Origin: Paenibacillus agilis
Lineage (GTDB): Bacteria > Bacillota > Bacilli > Paenibacillales > Paenibacillaceae
Reading direction: 5' to 3'
NCBI RefSeq assembly: GCF_007786455.1
Contig: NZ_VNJK01000005.1
Location: 169,550 to 233,549 of the forward strand
DNA length: 64,000 bases
Under the pieces are notes generated by a model, which had not been told where the DNA came from, made no database searches, and worked only from the letters and a program-made list of their open reading frames with translations. Every line of letters starts with the position of its first letter. The stretch's first letter is position 1. Positions 25,438 to 34,658 of the stretch are shown piece by piece. The position numbers were made by a program, and so were the translations under genes.

Positions 25438-27096
25438 TTACTTGTCTATTCGATAGATTGACACTACACACTCCACATGTGGTGTATGAGGGAACATATC
25501 TACCGGCTGCACGGACTTGACCATGTAGCCGCCGTCCGCTAGCACACGCAAATCGCGTGCAAGCGTGGACGGGTTGCACGATACGTAGACGATGCGCTCT
25601 GGGCGCATCTCAAGCATCGTGTCCAGCAATGCCGGGTCGCAGCCCTTACGGGGCGGATCGACCACAATCACGTCGGCGGTAATGCCAGCCGACTTCCATT
25701 GCGGGATTACCACTTCCGAGGCGCCAACGGCGAACTCGGCATTGGTGATCCCGTTCAGCGCCGCGTTGCGGCGCGCATCGGCGATGGCTTCCTCGACGAT
25801 TTCGACGCCTAGCACGCGCTTCGCGCGCTGGGCGAGGAAGAGTGAGATCGTGCCGATGCCGCAGTAGGCGTCGATGACCGTCTCCTGACCGGTCAAGCCC
25901 GCCAACTTCACTGCTTCCTCATACAGCACTTCGGTCTGTACCGGGTTCACCTGATAGAATGAACGAGCCGAGATCGCAAACTGCAAGTCTCCGATATAAT
26001 CGGTAATCGTCTCACTTCCCCACAGTACTTTTGTTTTATCACCCATAATAACGTTCGTCTGCTTTGTATTGATATTTTGGCAAATACTCTTCAACTGCGG
26101 CAAACGTTCCACCAGCGCATCAACGATCACTTCTTTTTGCGGCAAACGCTCGCCATTTGTCACAAGCACGATCATCATTTCATTCGTATGGAATCCGTAA
26201 CGGATAACGACATGACGTAGCAATCCTGTGTGCGTTTCTTCATTATACGGCTCTACACCATATTGTCTCGCTACTTCCTTCACTGTCTTCATCGCTGCAT
26301 CCATAGCTTCATGCTGAATCAAAGATGCATCTGTATCAATAATGCGATGACTGGCACGCGCGAAGTAACCACCAATCAACTCACCTGTACGCACATCTTT
26401 TCCAATCGGAATCTGTGCCTTGTTCCGATAGCGCCATGGGTTGTCCATCCCGAGTGTAGGCAAAACTTGAACAGATTTTGTAGAAGCTTTTACAGAAGTT
26501 TCCGTTCCCTCTGCATCAATCACACTGTTCGCTTCTAGCGCTTCCACTCCGGATCCAGCTTCGCTCTTTTCCATAGATCCAAGTTTAGCTGCACTTCCTA
26601 CCGACGTGCCCACCTCTGCCTCTGTCAACTTGCTCACTTCAAACTTCCCGATCCGCTCCAGCACATCTACCACATGCTGCTGCTTCCAGCGCAGCTGCGC
26701 ATCGTAGGACATATACTCCAACTGGCAACCGCCATAGTGTTCAGGACGCCCGGTCACTTCTACCCGGTCCACACTATCTGTAAGACGCTGCTTCAATTTC
26801 GCATATCCATACTGCTTCTTCACTTTCAGTACATGCGCAACAATACGCTCACCTGGTAATGCATCCTCTACAAACAGCGTAAATCCTTCAACACGCCCTA
26901 CACCGTCGCCCTCATGAGTCAAACCGATAATATCCAGTGTAACTTCATCATTTTTTTGCACTGGAGCTGTTGATACCGCCTTTGAAGCTGCACTCGAACT
27001 GCCTCTTCCTCTACCACCGTTATTACGCACTCTTCCTTTTGCCTGCTCTTGACCTCGTCTGCCTGACTGGCCACGTTTCTCGCCTTGATTATTCAT
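25438..27096 (-). CDS. rlmCD: 23S rRNA (uracil-C5)-methyltransferase, RlmD/RlmCD (RumA/TrmA) family
   Basis: The product has 552 residues, longer than the usual 450-460. Domains in order: a basic, Gly/Arg-rich N-terminal tail (about 1-45), a TRAM domain (VTLDIIGLTHEGDGVGRVEG), a linker region, and the SAM methyltransferase with VIDAYCGIGTISLFLA, VVDPPRKGCDPALLDTM and the catalytic VYVSCNPSTLARDL near residue 510. It methylates C5 of uridine in 23S rRNA; the B. subtilis orthologue modifies two sites. Two oddities: most Fe-S cysteines before GGCQLEY are missing, and about 55 low-complexity residues (rich in Ala, Glu, Ser, Val) are inserted before VLPTLGMDNPWRYRNKAQIP. ATG 27096 has GGAGG 5 bases upstream; a TTG lies at 27108. 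Confidence 0.9.
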   Translation of the reverse strand: MNNQGEKRGQSGRRGQEQAKGRVRNNGGRGRGSSSAASKAVSTAPVQKNDEVTLDIIGLTHEGDGVGRVEGFTLFVEDALPGERIVAHVLKVKKQYGYAKLKQRLTDSVDRVEVTGRPEHYGGCQLEYMSYDAQLRWKQQHVVDVLERIGKFEVSKLTEAEVGTSVGSAAKLGSMEKSEAGSGVEALEANSVIDAEGTETSVKASTKSVQVLPTLGMDNPWRYRNKAQIPIGKDVRTGELIGGYFARASHRIIDTDASLIQHEAMDAAMKTVKEVARQYGVEPYNEETHTGLLRHVVIRYGFHTNEMMIVLVTNGERLPQKEVIVDALVERLPQLKSICQNINTKQTNVIMGDKTKVLWGSETITDYIGDLQFAISARSFYQVNPVQTEVLYEEAVKLAGLTGQETVIDAYCGIGTISLFLAQRAKRVLGVEIVEEAIADARRNAALNGITNAEFAVGASEVVIPQWKSAGITADVIVVDPPRKGCDPALLDTMLEMRPERIVYVSCNPSTLARDLRVLADGGYMVKSVQPVDMFPHTPHVECVVSIYRIDK

Positions 27097-27398
27097 ACCG
27101 TCCTCCAAGCTGCTGCTTCATTAGTTCTATTTGTAAACAAACATGGTAACTAGAATCAAATTCATGATGTATCAACTAAAAAAGTGTATGCTACTACACT
27201 TCGATTTCTGTCATTTTCAAAACCTATCTGGCTTGTGTCTTCATATAATTAACCGTTTTTAACTTCCCTATGGTATTTCACACCCCACTAAGGCGCAATA
27301 GACATCTGTGTCTGTGCGTTCCATAAGACTCCGACCGTTCGTCAGCAATCCTTTTCCGAAGTTCGATTATGGCTCTTAGTTTAATTAGTGACAAATTT

Positions 27399-27590
27399 GC
27401 AGTTATTTAATCTGAAAGTACCCTCATTTGAGATATTATCGGCAAAAATACAGTTATTTTAGTACCATTTCCTATTTTAAGCCCATACTGAGAAAAATAA
27501 CTGCACTTTTGTCCTTATTTAGCTAAAAATGATGATTTCTAGCTAAAATAGATGCATTTTTGTCCATACGCTCTGTTTAACTAAAGTATA
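27399..27590. repeat. AT-rich intergenic repeat block
   Basis: GCAGTTATTT at 27399-27408 is inverted as AAATAACTGC at 27495-27504, and a third copy ACAGTTATTTTA lies at about 27450. TGCACTTTTGTCC and TGCATTTTTGTCC, and two TAGCTAAAA copies, are direct repeats. It looks like a degraded dispersed intergenic repeat rather than a gene. Confidence 0.5.
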
Positions 27591-27791
27591 GACAGCGATT
27601 GCGACTATGAACATCAAGAAGCGGCCATCTCCTTCATCCTGCGCTGTATCAGCATAGGATTTCATAAGATCGACCGCCATGTTCCGTTCTTTCTATCATA
27701 CCTTAACTTGCTTCCTTCGTATACTAGCTGACTTTTATTCGATGCTAACCATCGTTAGTCAAATAAATCAAAAACGATATCGATAACATCA

Positions 27792-27887
27792 ATTAGCATT
27801 AGCATTAGCATTAGCATTAGCATTAGCATTAGCATTAGCATTAGCATTAGCATTAGCATTAGCATTAGCATTAGCATTAGCATTAGC
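27792..27887. repeat. Hexanucleotide microsatellite (ATTAGC)16
   Basis: Sixteen uninterrupted copies of ATTAGC cover 96 bp. No array this perfect occurs elsewhere in the window at six bases. It lies about 300 bp downstream of the dgkB stop and about 700 bp upstream of rlmCD. Being a multiple of three, it would be an open frame in some readings, but no start or gene surrounds it. Confidence 0.97.
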
Positions 27888-28022
27888 AGCATTACAATCA
27901 ACAAACCATACTATAGTCGCGCTCGTCTTTAACAATTACCATATAGAGTACCGATAACAACACCACCATTAAAAAGCAGTCGCATAAGCAGCATCAAATT
28001 CTCTCACCTAAAAAAGCTACCC

Positions 28023-28060
28023 ACAAAAAAACACGCCTACTTCACAAAAAGTAGACGTGT
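28023..28060 (-). terminator. Intrinsic terminator downstream of dgkB
   Basis: On the minus strand ACACGTCTACTT and AAGTAGGCGTGT pair with one wobble, followed by TTTTTTTG. Confidence 0.8.
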
Positions 28061-28197
28061 CATCATCTCAGGTTCATTACATTCACCACATGCGCATATG
28101 TTCTGCCCACCGGCAGTGGCAGATTGTATGAAGATCCACAAGTAAGCCAATGCCCCAATGCAGCAGATGGCAAACTGCCCCACTTCACTATCCTCAA

Positions 28198-29109
28198 CTA
28201 GCGATACGAAGAAGTACCTGTCGGATCCGCGAAAATATGCAAATGACTCGGCAGCACCTGGAATACAGCAGGCAGCGTTCCGCCTAGCTCGCCATCCAGA
28301 TTCAACTGGACATAGTCAGGGGACGTTACTTCAATACGCTTCGACTGCAGATGGATAATATGCGGATCATTCAAATGCTCCCCGCGCAATGCCAGCGTTG
28401 CAATACGCAAAAATTCCGCTAGGTTACATTTCTTCATCATCAAAATGTCCAACAGCCCGTCGTTAATCTGCGCATCGGGAGCCAGCTTCTCGAAGCCGCC
28501 AACCGAATTACTATTCGTAATCAAGAACAGCATGAACTCACCGCTGAACTGTCCGTGCCCTTCGATATTAAAATGAAGCTCTGTCGGAGCTAATCGAGCT
28601 ACCTTCTCTAGCCCCTTCACATAATAAGCTAACTGCCCCATTAACGTCTTCAGCTTGCTGGGTACTTCATACGTGAGCTCAGTAAGGGAGCCTCCCCCGG
28701 CAATATTAATAAAATACTTATCATTCGCCTGACCAACGTCAATCGGCATCGTCTGCTGACGCACAATCAGATCACAAGCTTCCTCCCATTGGCGAGGAAT
28801 GCCTAATGCCCGTGCAAAGTCATTCGTCGTGCCGAGCGGTATAATACCAAGCGGAGGACGATGCGCCTTGGCAGCCATGCCATTGATTACTTCGTTCAAC
28901 GTTCCGTCCCCACCGGCAGCAATAATGATATCGTAACCGTTATCTATCGCTTCACCGGCACTAGTAATAGCATCGCCTTCTCCTTCAGTCGCACGCGTTG
29001 TCGTCTCAATGCCGCCTGCGTCCAACCGCTGCAAAATATCAGCCAATCGCCGCTTTCCTTCTTCGCGTCCCGACGTTGGGTTATAGATAAGCCTCGCTCT
29101 TTTAACCAT
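28198..29109 (-). CDS. dgkB: Diacylglycerol/lipid kinase
   Basis: The 303-residue protein is a DagK-type lipid kinase that phosphorylates diacylglycerol in the inner leaflet and feeds phosphatidic acid back into lipid and lipoteichoic acid metabolism. It shows the N-terminal RARLIYNPTSGREEG, the ATP-binding AAGGDGTLNEVINGM near residue 64, GIIPLGTTNDFARALGIP and a C-terminal beta-rich domain with INDGLLDILMMKK. Length is standard. In B. subtilis dgkB also neighbours the rlmCD-type gene downstream of the pur region, so the synteny supports the name. Start ATG lacks a strong ribosome site. Confidence 0.92.
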   Translation of the reverse strand: MVKRARLIYNPTSGREEGKRRLADILQRLDAGGIETTTRATEGEGDAITSAGEAIDNGYDIIIAAGGDGTLNEVINGMAAKAHRPPLGIIPLGTTNDFARALGIPRQWEEACDLIVRQQTMPIDVGQANDKYFINIAGGGSLTELTYEVPSKLKTLMGQLAYYVKGLEKVARLAPTELHFNIEGHGQFSGEFMLFLITNSNSVGGFEKLAPDAQINDGLLDILMMKKCNLAEFLRIATLALRGEHLNDPHIIHLQSKRIEVTSPDYVQLNLDGELGGTLPAVFQVLPSHLHIFADPTGTSSYR

Positions 29110-29170
29110 CCTACGTCACCCATTTACAATCTATTCAGAACCTATAGGTTCCACAACCTCTAATGCTCAT

Positions 29171-30100
29171 TTATCCATTAGATAGCGACTCTTTTAGCCT
29201 GCTTAATACACGCTGGCTCTCCTGTTCCAGCCACACCGACAATGCCGGATGCGGAAGCAACGGCTCACCGTCATAAAGGATTCGCCCTTCCCATTCTGTA
29301 ACCAATGAGTGTGGCAGAATATCACCACTACCAGCAGACGCACTTACACGAACAGAGTTAGGCTGAAATTGAAGACGCTCAGGTATCGCCTTAGTCGTAA
29401 AATAACCTTTACTAAGGAAGATAGGAACCACCGCTACCACAGCACTTCCAAACTGATCATGCCCCTCATCGTTTGCCCCCTGCTGTTCTCCTTGCATATT
29501 CCGCTTTGAAGAATCCAGCTTGCTCAATAGCTGCTGCACAGCATCAGGCAGCGAATCACAGCATAGCAGAGCATGAGCGGCACTTATGCATCTCTCTTCC
29601 TCTATAAGTCTAGCTGCAATGCTATCCAAGCCCTGTCGCCACCAATTCTGAAATGGCATATGAGGACTCCCGTGCGCTACCAGCAGCACCGTATCACGCT
29701 TTGCCACTACACCTAAACTCTGTAATCGGTCACTCACCATAGCGATCATCGTGTCATCATCGTCAATAGGTTGACCATATATGATATGCGCCTTTGTATG
29801 AAACGGCTCCAAGTCTGTCTCACACAAAGGCTCGGACTTAGCGCCAAGGGCATATGCGATCTCATCTACATGTGTGCTGCCAGATGAAACAAATAAAGGG
29901 ACGACTCCAATGTGATCCACACCTTGAGCCTCCAACTGATCAATGCCATCTTGAATGCTCCGATCAGGAACGCCCTCCAAAAAAGAAGAAGCGACTGGCA
30001 AGCCTTCCGGCCATCGTGCCCCTGCAATCGCTTCATCAACCAGTGTAACCCATGAACTGTCTTTCGAACCGTGGCTGACAATTAATAAGCCGATTCGCAT
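29171..30100 (-). CDS. cbiX: CbiX/sirohydrochlorin chelatase-like protein (two tandem halves)
   Basis: The 309-residue protein contains two CbiX-type modules. The first starts LLIVSHGSKDSSWV with VPLFVSSGSTHVDEIAYAL; the second starts VLLVAHGSPHMPFQNWWRQG and continues with VVPIFLSKGYFTTKAIPERL. His in each SHGS/AHGS and downstream HxxE-type positions match the metal-binding residues of chelatases that insert cobalt, nickel or iron into sirohydrochlorin. No other cobalamin or siroheme gene is nearby, so the metal is not predictable. It starts 3 bases after the yerC stop, making a two-gene unit. Confidence 0.85.
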   Translation of the reverse strand: MRIGLLIVSHGSKDSSWVTLVDEAIAGARWPEGLPVASSFLEGVPDRSIQDGIDQLEAQGVDHIGVVPLFVSSGSTHVDEIAYALGAKSEPLCETDLEPFHTKAHIIYGQPIDDDDTMIAMVSDRLQSLGVVAKRDTVLLVAHGSPHMPFQNWWRQGLDSIAARLIEEERCISAAHALLCCDSLPDAVQQLLSKLDSSKRNMQGEQQGANDEGHDQFGSAVVAVVPIFLSKGYFTTKAIPERLQFQPNSVRVSASAGSGDILPHSLVTEWEGRILYDGEPLLPHPALSVWLEQESQRVLSRLKESLSNG

Positions 30101-30103
30101 CCC

Positions 30104-30394
30104 TTATCTACCCAAACGATCTAATGCCATCTTATATCCATCATTGCCATAGTTCAGGCAGCGTTTCACGCGAGAAATCGTCGCTGTACTCGCACCTGTC
30201 TCTGCTTCGATCTGGTTATACGTGCTGCCTTTACCGAGCATACGTGCAACTTCAAGACGCTGCGAAAGAGATTGAATCTCGTTCACCGTGCACAGATCAT
30301 CAAAGAAAATATAGCATTCTTCTACAGATTTAAGTGTAAGCACCGCTTCAAATAATTGTTCAATCGATTTATCATTCAACTTTTTCAGTTGCAC
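30104..30394 (-). CDS. yerC: YerC/YecD-type TrpR-related DNA-binding protein
   Basis: The 96-residue protein carries the TrpR-like helix-turn-helix of the YerC family: LFEAVLTLKSVEECYIFFDD, TVNEIQSLSQRLEVARMLGK and GASTATISRVKRCLNYG. The start is GTG 30394, giving the family-standard start VQLKKLNDKS, with AGGAG 8 bases upstream; the open frame extends to 30466 without support. Family members bind DNA, and in other Bacillota related proteins regulate amino-acid or histidine genes; here the target is unknown. It is the first gene of a unit with cbiX. Confidence 0.92.
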   Translation of the reverse strand: MQLKKLNDKSIEQLFEAVLTLKSVEECYIFFDDLCTVNEIQSLSQRLEVARMLGKGSTYNQIEAETGASTATISRVKRCLNYGNDGYKMALDRLGR

Positions 30395-30534
30395 ATCGTT
30401 CACTCCTAGTGTACAAAATATGTACTTCATTACCAATATTGTACGTCCTTTAGAATTCCTTTTCAAGCGGTAAAGTTTTTATGCGTTAGTGAACTACCGT
30501 ACCCATTCAGGCCAGTTTTGACCGTACTAATTAC

Positions 30535-30575
30535 GTTGGGCGTTCACCCACGGGCGAACGTCCACACGAGTTGTT
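30535..30575. promoter_or_regulatory. Inverted repeat between yerC and yqfQ
   Basis: GGGCGTTCACCC and GGGCGAACGTCC form an imperfect hairpin or operator between the divergent genes. Its role is unknown. Confidence 0.3.
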
Positions 30576-30646
30576 CGCCTACGACATACAGTATAGCAAA
30601 CAGGGGCATTTGCCAACCCCTAATTCTAATTGAAAAGGGTGATACA

Positions 30647-31348
30647 ATGAATCAGTCGCGGCCCCCGTATGCATCGCCATCTATCCCGGGTATTCCCCAT
30701 ATTCCGACGATGCAGTCTTCCCATCCTACCGCAGTGCCGCAGCCAGCCTACACGATCCCTTCATTTAACTACTCGCCGGCGCCAACTAACATACGGAACC
30801 AACCTGCTCCGTCGACATACAATTACCCTCCTGCAGCACCTGTTCAATCAGCGAGAAGCTTTACACCACATCCGAACAACAATCCAGCCCCCATCACACC
30901 ACCTACAACCGAGGTCGTCCCGTATCAAGAACCGGAAACAGCGGTAACGCCTGCAGCAACTGCCGAGACAACCACACCGTCTAAGAAATCAAGTAATTTC
31001 AATATTGGGGATATTAAAGGCTTTATCGATCGAATGGGTGGTATTGATGGTCTCGTCAGCACAATGCAAAAAGTCCAGAAAGTCGTGCAGGGCTTCCAAC
31101 AAATTGCCCCTGTAGCCAAACTACTGGTTGGGTCATTTGCATCAGGCAAATCTAAGAACAAGGATGAAGACAACGAGGAAATGTTCTACACACCGACCAA
31201 GAAACGTCCGAAAAAAAGGCCTCCAGCAAACAAGCGTCGTCCGAATAAAAAGCCCGCATCCAGTCCGAATACGCAGCGACCAAGAAAAGGGACTGCTAAA
31301 GCATCCAGCCGGCCAAAGTCCGCACCGGGGCAACCTCAAATCTTCTAA
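30647..31348 (+). CDS. VrrA/YqfQ-family spore coat-associated protein
   Basis: From ATG 30647 (AAAAGGGTGAT upstream) the product has 233 residues. The first 120 are a Pro/Ser/Thr/Asn-rich low-complexity region with repeated Tyr-Pro and Ala-Pro. The conserved core is at about residues 120-165 (FNIGDIKGFIDRMGGIDGLV, VQKVVQGFQQIAPVAKLLVG), the part shared by YqfQ/VrrA proteins. The C-terminal 65 residues are highly basic (KKRPKKRPPANKRRPNKK). The family is found on spores of Bacillales; its mechanism is unknown. An open frame extends upstream to 30518 but has no ribosome site. Confidence 0.75.
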   Translation: MNQSRPPYASPSIPGIPHIPTMQSSHPTAVPQPAYTIPSFNYSPAPTNIRNQPAPSTYNYPPAAPVQSARSFTPHPNNNPAPITPPTTEVVPYQEPETAVTPAATAETTTPSKKSSNFNIGDIKGFIDRMGGIDGLVSTMQKVQKVVQGFQQIAPVAKLLVGSFASGKSKNKDEDNEEMFYTPTKKRPKKRPPANKRRPNKKPASSPNTQRPRKGTAKASSRPKSAPGQPQIF

Positions 31349-31403
31349 TAGAAGATACACAATTCCAATTCATTCGCAGGGCCTATCATCTCATCTATAC
31401 GTA

Positions 31404-31450
31404 CAAAAAGAACCTTCTGCTCCACAAATAGTGGTTCGAAGGTTCTTTTT
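31404..31450. terminator. Bidirectional terminator between yqfQ and pit
   Basis: AAAAAGAACCTTC and GAAGGTTCTTTTT form a perfect 13-base inverted repeat with A and T runs on both sides, between convergent genes. Confidence 0.88.
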
Positions 31451-31486
31451 ACAATCTATTTCAATACCTACCGCACTCTAATGAGA

Positions 31487-32503
31487 TTAGCGTAGGAATA
31501 TAAGATCAATCAATTTAAAGGTAACTATCGCTAGTCCCGCACAGATCGGAATCGTAATGAACCATGTAATGATGATTCGTCCTGCCACGCCCCATTTAAC
31601 AGCAGAGAAGCGCTTTGCAGAACCTACACCGAGAATGGAAGATGTGATCGCATGCGTTGTACTTACTGGAAGTCCTATAAACGTTGCACCCATAATGACG
31701 GACGCAGCGGAGAAGTCAGCCGCAAAGCCGTTAATCGGTTCAATTTTAAAGATCTTCGTACCCATCGTCTTGATAATCTTCCAACCACCGACAGCTGTAC
31801 CTAATGCCATCGCAGTCGCCGCAGAAAGTTTAACCCACGTTTGGATTTCCATATCACCACTAGATTGGAATCCGCCAGCGATAAGTGCAAATGTAATGAT
31901 ACCCATCGCTTTCTGCGCATCATTCGTACCATGCGTGAACGCCTGGAATCCAGCTGTAATGATTTGCATCGAACGGAAACCTTTATTCACAGAGTGTGGA
32001 CTACGTCTGCCAAAGATCCATTTCAAAATCGTCATAACAGTGTATCCGATGGCAAATGCAAGAATTGGAGAAACAATTAGCGCAATTACGATGTTTTTGA
32101 ACCCGGCCATATTTAGTGCATCCATACCTGCTCCGGCATATACGCCACCTGCCAATGCACCGATAAGTGCGTGGGAAGAGGATGATGGAATACCGAACCA
32201 CCATGTAACCAAGTTCCAAATAATCGCTGCAATAAGTGCAGCAGCTACGATTTCTACCCCAAACTCAAGCTTAGCAGGGTCAGCGATACTACCGCCGATC
32301 GTCTTCGCAACACCTGTAAACGCAAGTGCACCAACAAAGTTCATCACCGAAGCCAAAATAATTGCTCGACGCGGTGTCAACGCTCGTGTCGATACAGAAG
32401 TTGCGATTGCATTAGCTGTATCGTGGAAACCGTTGATGAAGTCGAACGCCAAAGCCAAGAAGATGACGAACGAAATCACGATTAAACCCATATCTATTGT
32501 CAT
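31487..32503 (-). CDS. pit: PiT-family inorganic phosphate transporter
   Basis: The 338-residue membrane protein has about ten hydrophobic segments and both PiT signature repeats: DFINGFHDTANAIATSVSTR near the N-terminus and FQAFTHGTNDAQKAMGIITF in the second half. GIPSSSSHALIGALAGG and GLPVSTTHAITSSILGVG are the matching S-S-H loops. It imports phosphate (or metal phosphate) driven by protons or sodium. It lies downstream of the DUF47 gene, 91 bases after its stop, which is the usual Pit operon order. No strong ribosome site is visible before the ATG, so expression may depend on the upstream gene. Confidence 0.93.
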   Translation of the reverse strand: MTIDMGLIVISFVIFLALAFDFINGFHDTANAIATSVSTRALTPRRAIILASVMNFVGALAFTGVAKTIGGSIADPAKLEFGVEIVAAALIAAIIWNLVTWWFGIPSSSSHALIGALAGGVYAGAGMDALNMAGFKNIVIALIVSPILAFAIGYTVMTILKWIFGRRSPHSVNKGFRSMQIITAGFQAFTHGTNDAQKAMGIITFALIAGGFQSSGDMEIQTWVKLSAATAMALGTAVGGWKIIKTMGTKIFKIEPINGFAADFSAASVIMGATFIGLPVSTTHAITSSILGVGSAKRFSAVKWGVAGRIIITWFITIPICAGLAIVTFKLIDLIFLR

Positions 32504-32594
32504 ATTAAACGATTGCTTAGCAACGCCCTAATGAGCTGCTGCCCGCGCAATCCCAGGACCTCCTTCAATCCTTAAAATACCTGCTAAGGGCTGC

Positions 32595-33206
32595 TTAGGA
32601 ATTACGCATTACGATCGATTCAAGAATATGTGCAACGTCTTCACAGCTGTCTGTTGTTTCTTCAAGACGCTCGTAGATTTCTTTATACTTAATCAAAGTA
32701 ATAGGATCTGTAATTGTAGCGAACAATTGCTTAATGCTGCGACGAAGAAGCTCGTCCCCTTCATTTTCCAAATCGTTCAGTTTGATGCTGTGCTCACGAA
32801 TAGCCAATAGCTTCTTCTGAGACATCAAACGAATCGCCTTTTGGATTTCATATGTGCTGCGTTTCAACACATCTGCAAAAAGGATGAAGATTTCATCACG
32901 CTCTGTTACCTGGTACATATCAAAACGGGAAACACAAGCTTCCATTCCGTCTAGTACATCATCAAGCGCAGTAGTTAAAGCCATAATGTCGTCACGTTCG
33001 ATAGGAGTAATGAACGTTTTGTTCAACTCTTTCAAAATCGTATGAGTAAATACATCGCATTTGCTTTCAAGTTCTTTCATGTTTTTTGCAAACTCAGACA
33101 CATTGTCCATCGTTTCTACACCTTTTACAAACATCTCAGATGCCTGTACGAGTGTATCCGCCATATTTTGCAGCGTTTCAAAAAACACGTCCTTTTTCTT
33201 GAACAT
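32595..33206 (-). CDS. DUF47 (PhoU-like) Pit accessory protein
   Basis: The 203-residue, all-helical product belongs to the DUF47/YkaA family, PhoU-like cytoplasmic partners of Pit transporters. It starts MFKKKDVFFETLQNMADTLV and contains PIERDDIMALTTALDDVLDG, the acidic metal-binding helix of the family, and LNDLENEGDELLRRSIKQLF. ATG 33206 has AAAGGAGA 8 bases upstream; the open frame reaches 33323 without support. It is the first gene of the DUF47-pit unit and probably modulates phosphate uptake. Confidence 0.92.
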   Translation of the reverse strand: MFKKKDVFFETLQNMADTLVQASEMFVKGVETMDNVSEFAKNMKELESKCDVFTHTILKELNKTFITPIERDDIMALTTALDDVLDGMEACVSRFDMYQVTERDEIFILFADVLKRSTYEIQKAIRLMSQKKLLAIREHSIKLNDLENEGDELLRRSIKQLFATITDPITLIKYKEIYERLEETTDSCEDVAHILESIVMRNS

Positions 33207-33426
33207 TTCTGAAATCTCCTTTGCAATCAAATTGCATGTGTTGTTTTTGTTGGTCAAACCATAGGTTATCTTATCACAAACTATAGCCTCTTTGTAAAGA
33301 ATTATATGCGCATAATTCTGCAAAATTTGACGATTTTCTATAGATTAACGGATAATGCCCCGAATTAAGTGCCAACTCTATCGACATTATTACGAAAAAT
33401 GGCTGAAAATCGTGTTAAATCGCCTC

Positions 33427-34536
33427 TTAATGCGCTTTCCACACAGCACGTTCTTTACTCGTTTTATCATCAGGAATAATCAACATATGAGTCGTACCAG
33501 GTTTGAGCAATGCTTCTTGTCCATCAGCTTTGAATTCAAAAGCCCCATTTGATCGCAGCCACTCACCATTTACCGCTTGTCCATCACGAATAATAACAGC
33601 TCGACCGCCTGCACGCACATCAACCTCAAGCCGTCCGACATCATCTAGAACTCGATGCTTCGCATACATAAGAACAAGGTTTGCTGTCCTTATTGCTTCG
33701 CCGCTAATTTTATCCGTATGCGGGGCTCCTGCCATATATCGAATATAGTGTCCACTATGTTCCTCGTATTGATACTCAACCAATTCAGAGTGATTGGAAA
33801 AAGCGACACGCAAATGCTTTGCAGGCTCGCTATTCACGGTTGTATAATTATCAGCATGTTCACTCTTCATGAAAGAGAACGCAGGAACGTCCGCGGTCAT
33901 CTCATACTTTTTCTTCGTCATGCCTTGGGCGATCTTTTCAGCATTTGTATATAAGTTGTGAGGAGCCCGACGCTGCTTGTCTCGCCAGAAATAAGGTCCT
34001 GCGTTGCTGATCTCGTCTAAATAATCTTTATTTTCCCGCTGCAAAATACGGTAGCCATCTGGACTTCCCCCTGCATGAACGAGCGCAGCACCGAAGCTCT
34101 CTCCAATATCGATCAAATAAGGTCTAATACTGCGAATCGGACCAATCTCTCCTGTATAAGAGTTATTACTGTGATAAATAGCTACCAGCCTTGTTATGCC
34201 GCCTTCCGCCAGCACCTCAACTAATAGATCAGCCTGCTGCAGGCCAGATTGCGGACGTGCTCGCTTCTGGTTGTTTATCATCACTGCGATAGGGCGCTTG
34301 GTAGGCTCACCCGCTTCCCAAGCCAAGCCAGTTAAAGGTGCAAGCACCGCCTCATCTTGCGGTTCGTCTGGTGTTGGTATAGGTTCCACAACTTGCGGCG
34401 GAATGACAGGTGTTGTTTCCTGAGATTGTGGTTTGCTGTTGCACGCTGTCAGTAAGATAGACACACCTAACAACACGAACAATAACCCTTTTCTATGCTG
34501 CATAAAATGAGACAAATAAGACAATGGTGCAGCCAA
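33427..34536 (-). CDS. yerB: YerB-type DUF3048 lipoprotein
   Basis: The product is a lipoprotein: a hydrophobic signal (GLLFVLLGVSILLTAC) with lipidated cysteine, a Pro/Glu/Thr-rich linker and the DUF3048 fold (PLTGLAWEAGEPTKRPIAVM, GGITRLVAIYHSN, IGPIRSIRPYLIDI, DYLDEISNAGPYFWRDKQRR). Its function outside the membrane is unknown. The start is uncertain: GGAGG lies 8 bases before TTG 34536, giving 369 residues, while an ATG-rich frame continues to 34584. In B. subtilis yerB and yerC are neighbours downstream of purD, which fits this region. Confidence 0.88.
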   Translation of the reverse strand: MAAPLSYLSHFMQHRKGLLFVLLGVSILLTACNSKPQSQETTPVIPPQVVEPIPTPDEPQDEAVLAPLTGLAWEAGEPTKRPIAVMINNQKRARPQSGLQQADLLVEVLAEGGITRLVAIYHSNNSYTGEIGPIRSIRPYLIDIGESFGAALVHAGGSPDGYRILQRENKDYLDEISNAGPYFWRDKQRRAPHNLYTNAEKIAQGMTKKKYEMTADVPAFSFMKSEHADNYTTVNSEPAKHLRVAFSNHSELVEYQYEEHSGHYIRYMAGAPHTDKISGEAIRTANLVLMYAKHRVLDDVGRLEVDVRAGGRAVIIRDGQAVNGEWLRSNGAFEFKADGQEALLKPGTTHMLIIPDDKTSKERAVWKAH

Positions 34537-34626
34537 ATGTGACACCTCCATGTTTATACTGTCGAACATTTCCAGCCTATTCACGCCTAATTATGGGGGA
34601 AAAACAAGGCGTTGTCTACGAACAGC

Positions 34627-34658
34627 AAAAAGAGCAATCCTCGTCAGAGAATTGCTCA
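34627..34658 (-). terminator. Intrinsic terminator downstream of the alpha/beta hydrolase gene
   Basis: On the minus strand GAGCAATTCTC and GAGGATTGCTC pair around TGAC with one wobble, followed by TTTTTG. Confidence 0.85.

Larger units (their letters stand above)
27097..28197. other. 1.1-kb gene-free region with repeats
   Basis: No gene is recognised here. It contains AT-rich direct and inverted repeats (27399-27590), a hexanucleotide microsatellite (27792-27887) and the dgkB terminator (28023-28060). The unusually large spacing between two small housekeeping genes suggests repeat expansion or remnants of lost genes. Confidence 0.7.

Noticed and set aside
27792..27887. Repeat array considered as a CRISPR
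   Set aside because: The unit is 6 bp with no spacers, and no cas genes lie nearby.
31557..32531. 324-codon plus-strand frame opposite pit
   Set aside because: It is fully antisense to a well-supported PiT transporter with both family signatures; its composition is that of a shadow frame.
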